Of a DNA stretch of 64,000 bases, positions 59,436-64,000 are shown one piece after another (within the stretch, counting starts at the first letter, position 1; the number at the start of each line of letters is the position of its first letter). Both the position numbers and the translations under genes were made by a program. The notes below the pieces were generated by a model. That model was not told the DNA's origin. It searched no databases and saw only the letters and a program-made list of their open reading frames with translations. The stretch is from Clostridiales bacterium (GTDB taxonomy: Bacteria > Bacillota > Clostridia > Christensenellales > CAG-138): the NCBI GenBank assembly GCA_019416935.1, contig DXWI01000001.1, positions 130,814-194,813 on the forward strand, written 5' to 3'.

Positions 59436-60080
59436 TTACTTTTGATAGTTGAACACCAGCACCCTCGGCGTGCCGAGCGTTTCCCTTGTGATCGTGCATT
59501 CGCTCTGCTGGAGCCGGTGTATCGTCCGGCCGGACAGGCCGGTCAGGAACGGCTCGACCGGGGCGAGCGAAAAGGTGAGCGCGGCGGTCTGGTAGTGCAT
59601 CGGGATGACGATGCGCGGCTTCAGCAGAGCGACCACCGCGCACGCCCCGGCGGCGTCGATCGTATAGGTGCCGCCAACGGGGACGAGCAGCACGTCTGGC
59701 GCGCCGATGGCCGCGCAGGCCGCCGCGTCCGGCTGATGGCCCAGATCGCCCAGATGGACGATCCGAAGGCCGTCCATTTCAATCGCATACACGATGTTCG
59801 GCCCGCGCTCCTTTCCCGCGGCGTCGTCGTGAAACGTGGGGATGCCGGTGATCGTTACGCCGCGAACCGTGTGCTCGCCGGGCGTGCTGATGGCCTCCGG
59901 AGAGCCGGCGGCGGCGGCAAAAAAGTTGTGATCGTAGTGTGCGTGGCTGCTCGTCACGGCGTCGGCCTCGATGTTTTCCAGCCGGTAGCCCGTGGTGGGC
60001 GCGCACGGATCGGTCAGAATCCGCACCCCGTCGCTGCTCGTGAGCAGGAAGCAGGAATGGCCGTACCATTGCATTTTCAT
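59436..60080 (-). CDS. UPF0173-type metal-dependent hydrolase (MBL fold)
   Basis: A 214-residue metallo-beta-lactamase-fold protein. MKMQWYGHSCFLL opens it as in UPF0173/UlaG-like proteins. Metal site: SSHAHYDHNFF, HLGDLGHQPD and the late MHY. I choose ATG 60080 (AAAGGAG eight bases upstream). ATG 60098, which overlaps the preceding stop as ATGA, could also be used by coupling. Substrate unknown. It is co-directional with the 203-residue gene upstream. Confidence 0.9.
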   Translation of the reverse strand: MKMQWYGHSCFLLTSSDGVRILTDPCAPTTGYRLENIEADAVTSSHAHYDHNFFAAAAGSPEAISTPGEHTVRGVTITGIPTFHDDAAGKERGPNIVYAIEMDGLRIVHLGDLGHQPDAAACAAIGAPDVLLVPVGGTYTIDAAGACAVVALLKPRIVIPMHYQTAALTFSLAPVEPFLTGLSGRTIHRLQQSECTITRETLGTPRVLVFNYQK

Positions 60081-60094
60081 AGCAAAATCTCCTT

Positions 60095-60706
60095 TCATAC
60101 TAGCATATCGGCCGGTCGGGACAGCGCGTACAGCATGCGCGCGGCCGCCTCACCGACGGCGCCGCAACCGTTGAGCAGCGCCGTGCGCTCGCGCGGCGGC
60201 AGACCGTGCGCCATCGTCAGCAGCGCGCGCTCCGCCTGCGCCCGCCGGTGGGGCCCGCCTTCCGGCAGCAGCAGCGTCAGCAGCAGCGCCCGCTGTACGG
60301 GCGGATAGGGGGGACAGCCCGCGCCGCCCCGGCGCGCAAGCGCGCGCATCCGGTTGAGCGCATGGCTGCCGCAGTCGGCCGCAGCGGGCGGCAGCGCCGC
60401 GATCAGCGCATCGGCCGCGGCGGCGTACCATTCGTCCGACAGGTCGAACAGCAGCCACCGGTTCTCCATACGCACGCGGCGGACCGGCTGCACGCCGAAT
60501 ACCTCCGGAAACGGCAGCGTTTCGGAAAGCCTGTCCGCCAAACGAACGGCGTCAAGGCCATGGCGAATGGCCGCCGGGCTGCCGGCCGCAGCGACGCGCG
60601 CGGGCATATGAATGTCGGAGAGCGGAACGGTCCGGTCGATGGCTTGGGACAGCCCGGCCGCGAGGGCGGATTGCAGACATTCCGATGAACAAAACATGGG
60701 TTCCAT
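60095..60706 (-). CDS. Hypothetical protein, 203 residues
   Basis: A soluble, Arg/Ala/Leu-rich, mostly helical protein starting MEPMFCSSECLQSALAAGLS. The central part has strand-like PFPEVFGVQPVRRVRMENRWLLFDLSDEWYAAAADALI. The C-terminal half (NRMRALARRGGAGCPPYPPVQRALL...) is faintly like helical tRNA-synthetase anticodon domains, but I would not assign that. There is no ribosome site; a good promoter places +1 on the start codon. It overlaps or abuts the UPF0173 gene, so they form one operon. Confidence 0.65.
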   Translation of the reverse strand: MEPMFCSSECLQSALAAGLSQAIDRTVPLSDIHMPARVAAAGSPAAIRHGLDAVRLADRLSETLPFPEVFGVQPVRRVRMENRWLLFDLSDEWYAAAADALIAALPPAAADCGSHALNRMRALARRGGAGCPPYPPVQRALLLTLLLPEGGPHRRAQAERALLTMAHGLPPRERTALLNGCGAVGEAAARMLYALSRPADMLV

Positions 60707-60712
60707 GTGAGT

Positions 60713-60741
60713 AGTGTACAGGAATCGGCCTGTCGATGCAA
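60713..60741 (-). promoter_or_regulatory. Promoter of the 203-residue gene (leaderless geometry)
   Basis: Leftward TTGCAT (60736-60741), 17 nt, TACACT (60713-60718), six bases, then ATG 60706. Confidence 0.75.
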
Positions 60742-60837
60742 CGGAAGAAAAACGGCGAAAATGTGAAAAACGGGCGCATTGTTTACGGGCGCCGGTCTTT
60801 TGTGCTATACTGAACCAAACGTATGCGGAGGAAGGGC

Positions 60838-61185
60838 ATGGACGAAAAGCAGCTGCGGCTTGCGGTAGCGCTGCGCATTTACAGCGCCGATGAAAAGTGC
60901 TTTGGGCCGGGCGTGGCGGAGCTGCTTGAGCGGGTGGACAAAATGCAGTCGCTCCGGCAGGCGACCCTGTCGATGCAGATGGCCTACAGCAAGGCCTGGC
61001 GCATGATTAAGACCGCCGAGCAGGAGCTGGGCTTTCCCCTGCTGGACTCCAGCACCGGCGGCAAGGGCGGCGGCGGCGCTTCGCTGACCGAGGAGGGCCG
61101 GCGGTTCCTCGCCTCCTACCGTTTGTTCGAGCGCACGGTGCGCGATTTTGCCGAAGAGGCATTTGTGGAGATAATCGGATCATGA
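60838..61185 (+). CDS. ModE-like / LysR-type winged-helix DNA-binding protein
   Basis: 115 residues, essentially one winged HTH. SLRQATLSMQMAYSKAWRMIKTAEQELGFPLLDSSTGGKGGGGASLTEEGRRFL matches the N-terminal domain of ModE, including the GGxxGGGA wing. There is no molybdate-binding (MOP) domain, so it is the short form that occurs alone in many Clostridia. ATG 60838 has GGAGG seven bases upstream; ATG 60823 would precede that site. A TATACT box lies at about 60806. Its stop overlaps the dapF start (ATGA). Confidence 0.9.
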   Translation: MDEKQLRLAVALRIYSADEKCFGPGVAELLERVDKMQSLRQATLSMQMAYSKAWRMIKTAEQELGFPLLDSSTGGKGGGGASLTEEGRRFLASYRLFERTVRDFAEEAFVEIIGS

Positions 61186-62021
61186 AATTTACAAAAATGC
61201 ATGGATTGGGCAACGACTTTCTCGTTATCGATGCGCGCGGCATGCACGGTGTCGACTTCAACGCGCTCGCGCCTCAGCTCTGCGACCGCCACACCGGCGT
61301 CGGCGGGGATGGGCTGCTGCTCGTGCAGAACAGCGATACGGCCGATGTGCGCATGCGCATCGTCAATTCCGACGGCAGCGAGGCGGAGATGTGCGGCAAC
61401 GGCATCCGCTGCTTTGCCAAGTATGCGTATGAGCAGGGCGTCGTCAAAAAGGCCGCGTTTTCGGTCGAAACGCTCGCCGGCGTCATGCGCCCGGCGCTGC
61501 TGATCGAGGATGGCGCCGTCACCGGCGTGCGCGTGGACATGGGCAGGCCGTTTTTGAACTGTGAGGAGATCCCCGTGGAGGGAACGGGGCGCTGCATCGA
61601 CCGCGAGCTGACCGTAAATGGCCAAACGCTCCGCTTTACCAGCGTGCTGGTCGGCGTGCCGCATACGATGATCTTTGTGGACGATCTTACAAAGGCCGAC
61701 ATCGCGGGCCTCGGCAGCGCGGTGGAGCGCGCGCCGGTCTTTCCGCGGCGCACGAACGTCAACTTCGTCGAGGTCGTGGACGATCATACCGTGCGTTCGC
61801 GCACATGGGAGCGCGGCTGCGGCAGAACGCTCGCCTGCGGCACCGGCGCGTGCAGCACGGCCGTCGCCTGCGCGCTGACCGGGCGCACCGGCCGCAGCGT
61901 CGATGTGCAGATCGAGCTCGGCACGCTGCATATCGACTGGGCCGCCAACGATCACGTCTACATGACCGGTCCGGCCGAGGTTGCCTTCACCGGCGAAACA
62001 ACGGATATCGAGCGGGCCTGA
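61182..62021 (+). CDS. dapF: Diaminopimelate epimerase
   Basis: A 279-residue cofactor-independent epimerase that makes meso-diaminopimelate for lysine and peptidoglycan. The two catalytic cysteines are present: C71 (AEMCGNGIRCFAKYAYE) and the one in RTLACGTGACSTAVA (about residue 219). MKFTKMHGLGNDFLVID opens the protein and RTNVNFVEV precedes the second motif. ATGA overlap with the ModE-like gene couples translation, an unexpected pairing of a metal-type regulator with wall precursor synthesis. Confidence 0.97.
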   Translation: MKFTKMHGLGNDFLVIDARGMHGVDFNALAPQLCDRHTGVGGDGLLLVQNSDTADVRMRIVNSDGSEAEMCGNGIRCFAKYAYEQGVVKKAAFSVETLAGVMRPALLIEDGAVTGVRVDMGRPFLNCEEIPVEGTGRCIDRELTVNGQTLRFTSVLVGVPHTMIFVDDLTKADIAGLGSAVERAPVFPRRTNVNFVEVVDDHTVRSRTWERGCGRTLACGTGACSTAVACALTGRTGRSVDVQIELGTLHIDWAANDHVYMTGPAEVAFTGETTDIERA

Positions 62022-62106
62022 CGGAGCGTGAGCGCAGCCGTTGTGCCGCCCCTGCTTCCTTCCCGTCCCTGACCGGAAACACAATCCCGCGCTTGGAGCA
62101 AACCAG

Positions 62107-62132
62107 CCGCGCGCCATCCCATCGGCGCGCGG
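62107..62132 (+). terminator. Terminator of the modE-like/dapF operon
   Basis: A 9-bp perfect stem (CCGCGCGCC and complement), 8-nt loop, followed by TTTTTG. Confidence 0.93.
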
Positions 62133-62263
62133 TTTTTGTATGCGCCGAAACCGGCCGCCCCGCGCTGTATACGCCGCCCCATTTTCCCAGTTTGTTCAAA
62201 AATCCCGTCGAATTTTTATGGTATAATGTAGAATAATATCGACAGTTTCACGGGAGCGGGCCT

Positions 62264-63556
62264 ATGCGTCACTGGAGCAGACAACAGCGCGTTGTTCTCA
62301 TCGCCGTTGCCGCCGTTGCGGCAGCGTTCGTTTTTGTGGCTGTGGCGCTGCTCCTGTCGCCGACCGTACGCGCCGCGCGCACGGAGGCCGGCACGGGGGA
62401 TGCCCCCGTTTCACTGGCTCTCTCGGCGCCTACGCCCGCGCCGGAGATCACCTTTGAGCCGGATGCGGACAAGCCGATGCCCGAATCCGGGTACCGCCAC
62501 GCGCGCGGCGAGCCGTTTCCCATCGCGGGAACGGTGCGCGCCAACCGGCCGGTGACTGCCGTCACCATCACCGTGACCTGCGCCTACAACAACGACGGTC
62601 CTCTCTATCCCTACCAGCACACGGTGCACATGCAGCCCGGCTCCGTGAGCAGAGCCTATGCGCTGGGCAGCGCCGATACCATCGAGGGGGTCTCGCTTTC
62701 GGACTGCATTCGGTTTGACGAGTTTCAAAACGGTGTGCATACGCTCAAGCTCGTCGCCTCCTGCGAGGGGCTCCGTTCCGTTGAGCTGCTGCGCGTGCGC
62801 TTCTATGTGCTCGGGGACGATTGGGAGGTGCTGGAACCGTCCGATTTCAACGATTCCTATCGGGAAGCGCTGGCGTTTTTCGGCGACACAGCGCACTTTC
62901 TGTACCGCTACCAGTGGGTCAACGGCCGCTATACGCTGGCCGACCCGGACTGGGAGGAGACGTACATCACATCGATCGACGGCCTGCCCGCGGGCGAAAC
63001 CTGGCGCGTGCATACCGACGCCGCGCCGTACTTTGAACAGGCGCTCGCCTATCTGAAGGGCGCCCATGTGCGCGTACACGGAACGAACGGGGACTCCGGC
63101 GTCCTGTGCCTTGCCGATCTTGTCGCGACATACAACGGCTGCTACGTGTCCCGCTTTACGTCCAGTCTCAAAACGATCAGCCACCACGGGTTCGGTACCG
63201 CCATCGATCTCAACGCCGCCATGCCGCCCAATCTGAACGAGCCGGAAAACCACGCCGTGATCCGGGACGATGTGCAAAACCATCTCCAGTATAACGGCAT
63301 CCTGACCGAAAACGGCGTTTCCTACTACGATTATACCTATGACGGCGCGTATCCGGACACGCATCTTAGCGTGCCGCAGACGGTCGTCAACTATCTGCTC
63401 TATGAGCTGGCCTTTTACCGCGCGGGCTTTCGCTGGGCGCACTACTACCGCAGCACCAGCGACGCCATGCACTTCACGCTGTCGGAGCATGTGTACGGCT
63501 CGCACGACGATCAAAACGGCCTGCGCAAGGTGTTCTCCTATATCGGGGCGGATTGA
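62264..63556 (+). CDS. M15-family D-Ala-D-Ala carboxypeptidase-type protein
   Basis: A 430-residue protein anchored by one N-terminal helix (about residues 9-32). A Pro/Ala/Thr linker and a beta-rich middle domain (VTAVTITVTCAYNNDGPLYPYQHTV) lead to a C-terminal peptidase of the VanY/M15_4 type. The zinc residues are in SHHGFGTAIDLNAAMPPN (His and Asp) and in SDAMHFTLSEH (second His). It acts outside the membrane on peptidoglycan stem peptides. ATG 62264 has CGGGAG upstream, and TATAAT at about 62219 is a likely -10. Role in growth or sporulation not known. Confidence 0.9.
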   Translation: MRHWSRQQRVVLIAVAAVAAAFVFVAVALLLSPTVRAARTEAGTGDAPVSLALSAPTPAPEITFEPDADKPMPESGYRHARGEPFPIAGTVRANRPVTAVTITVTCAYNNDGPLYPYQHTVHMQPGSVSRAYALGSADTIEGVSLSDCIRFDEFQNGVHTLKLVASCEGLRSVELLRVRFYVLGDDWEVLEPSDFNDSYREALAFFGDTAHFLYRYQWVNGRYTLADPDWEETYITSIDGLPAGETWRVHTDAAPYFEQALAYLKGAHVRVHGTNGDSGVLCLADLVATYNGCYVSRFTSSLKTISHHGFGTAIDLNAAMPPNLNEPENHAVIRDDVQNHLQYNGILTENGVSYYDYTYDGAYPDTHLSVPQTVVNYLLYELAFYRAGFRWAHYYRSTSDAMHFTLSEHVYGSHDDQNGLRKVFSYIGAD

Positions 63557-63847
63557 AGCGGCAAGCCGGACCGCGCGGATGGATACGACGACGGTATTCC
63601 GGCGGCCATGTTCCGGCGGCGGTACACTGGCGGCCATGATAACCGCATCGCCTGTGGCTTTGGCCGTATCAACAGCATTACGGACTCCCTTCAGACCCCG
63701 ATCATCCGAAGGCAAAGGCGCCGTCATTGATGGGGAAGCCATCGAGCGCATTCTATCGGAAACGCCGCCTGTCCGGTTTCCAAATGGCGATGGCAAGCCG
63801 TATGTCACGATAGAAAACGCAGCGGCAAAAGTCGCGCCATTTCCCTG
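63557..63847 (+). other. Spacer with one weak reading frame
   Basis: A frame from ATG 63636 to 63851 would encode 71 residues (MITASPVALAVSTALRTPFR...). Its second half (AVIDGEAIERILSETPPVRF) looks protein-like, but no ribosome site is present and it ends inside the tRNA promoter. I leave it uncalled; it may be a remnant. Confidence 0.35.
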
Positions 63848-63876
63848 TTGACATATGTTGCAAGACGTGCTAGAAT
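63848..63876 (+). promoter_or_regulatory. Promoter of the initiator tRNA gene
   Basis: Perfect TTGACA (63848-63853), 17 nt, TAGAAT (63871-63876), 48 bp ahead of the mature tRNA 5' end. Confidence 0.88.
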
Positions 63877-63924
63877 ATGATGTGCGTAAGGAGAGCCGCA
63901 TGATGCGGTAATCCTGCTTTCCGT

Positions 63925-64000
<76 letters not shown>

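Overview
The window looks like chromosomal DNA of a high-GC, endospore-forming member of the Clostridia (Bacillota). The signs are a complete spo0A, a SpoIIQ-like LytM protein, a DUF3794/LysM spore-coat-type protein, addAB instead of recBCD, noc, DUF951, two short type I signal peptidases, strong Shine-Dalgarno sequences on most genes and fermentative adhE/ADH/gdhA genes. I cannot name the genus; a gut Christensenellales or Oscillospirales relative is a reasonable guess.

Layout. 1-8.2 kb (leftward): a cut histidine phosphatase, a membrane/helical-repeat protein, a 5'-truncated SIS-domain gene, a sugar ABC transporter operon with its own LacI repressor, promoter and double operator, and an LCP cell-wall ligase. 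8.4-16.9 kb: noc, an oxidoreductase, a cupin, mnmG-rsmG, a sodium/solute symporter with a 31-residue partner, and a divergent XRE regulator. 17-27.9 kb: a YhaM-like exonuclease, a UPF0126 channel protein, addB-addA split by a 175-bp tandem repeat, thpR and spo0A. 28.2-29.0 kb: a gene-poor stretch with a tight DnaA-box cluster. 29-40.5 kb: murA, a phosphohexomutase, the SpoIIQ-like gene, a repeat-rich 636-residue protein, uppP, a broken lipoprotein gene and a five-gene operon (alpha/beta hydrolase, DUF951, two signal peptidases, an MBL hydrolase). 40.8-42.4 kb: an AT-rich restriction-modification island. 42.7-58.5 kb: a nucleoside kinase, a TIGR01906 membrane protein, tsaD, a coiled-coil envelope protein, the LysM protein, gdhA, a MATE exporter, an iron alcohol dehydrogenase, adhE and a HAD phosphatase. 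58.6-64 kb: an L,D-transpeptidase relic, three leftward genes, a ModE-like regulator, dapF, an M15 peptidase and an initiator tRNA-Met.

Replication context. Genes left of about 28.7 kb run mostly leftward (18 of 23) and those to the right mostly rightward (18 of 31). The switch falls on five DnaA-type boxes, in a neighbourhood (noc, mnmG, rsmG, spo0A) that is usually close to the origin. I therefore propose a candidate oriC there, although dnaA is not in the window.

The least expected feature is a family of 190-197-bp intergenic elements (five full copies plus relics). They have GTCAAAAAA/TTTTTTGAC ends and a conserved four-hairpin fold with compensatory changes. Three of the five copies sit between two near-identical copies of a local transcription terminator. 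The terminator sequence differs from site to site but matches within each site, so it looks like a 33-39-bp target duplication. Several genes (mnmG, a HAD phosphatase, the 203-residue gene, nearly murA) have a -10 box placed so that transcription would begin at the start codon. Local duplications at gene 3' ends recur through the window.
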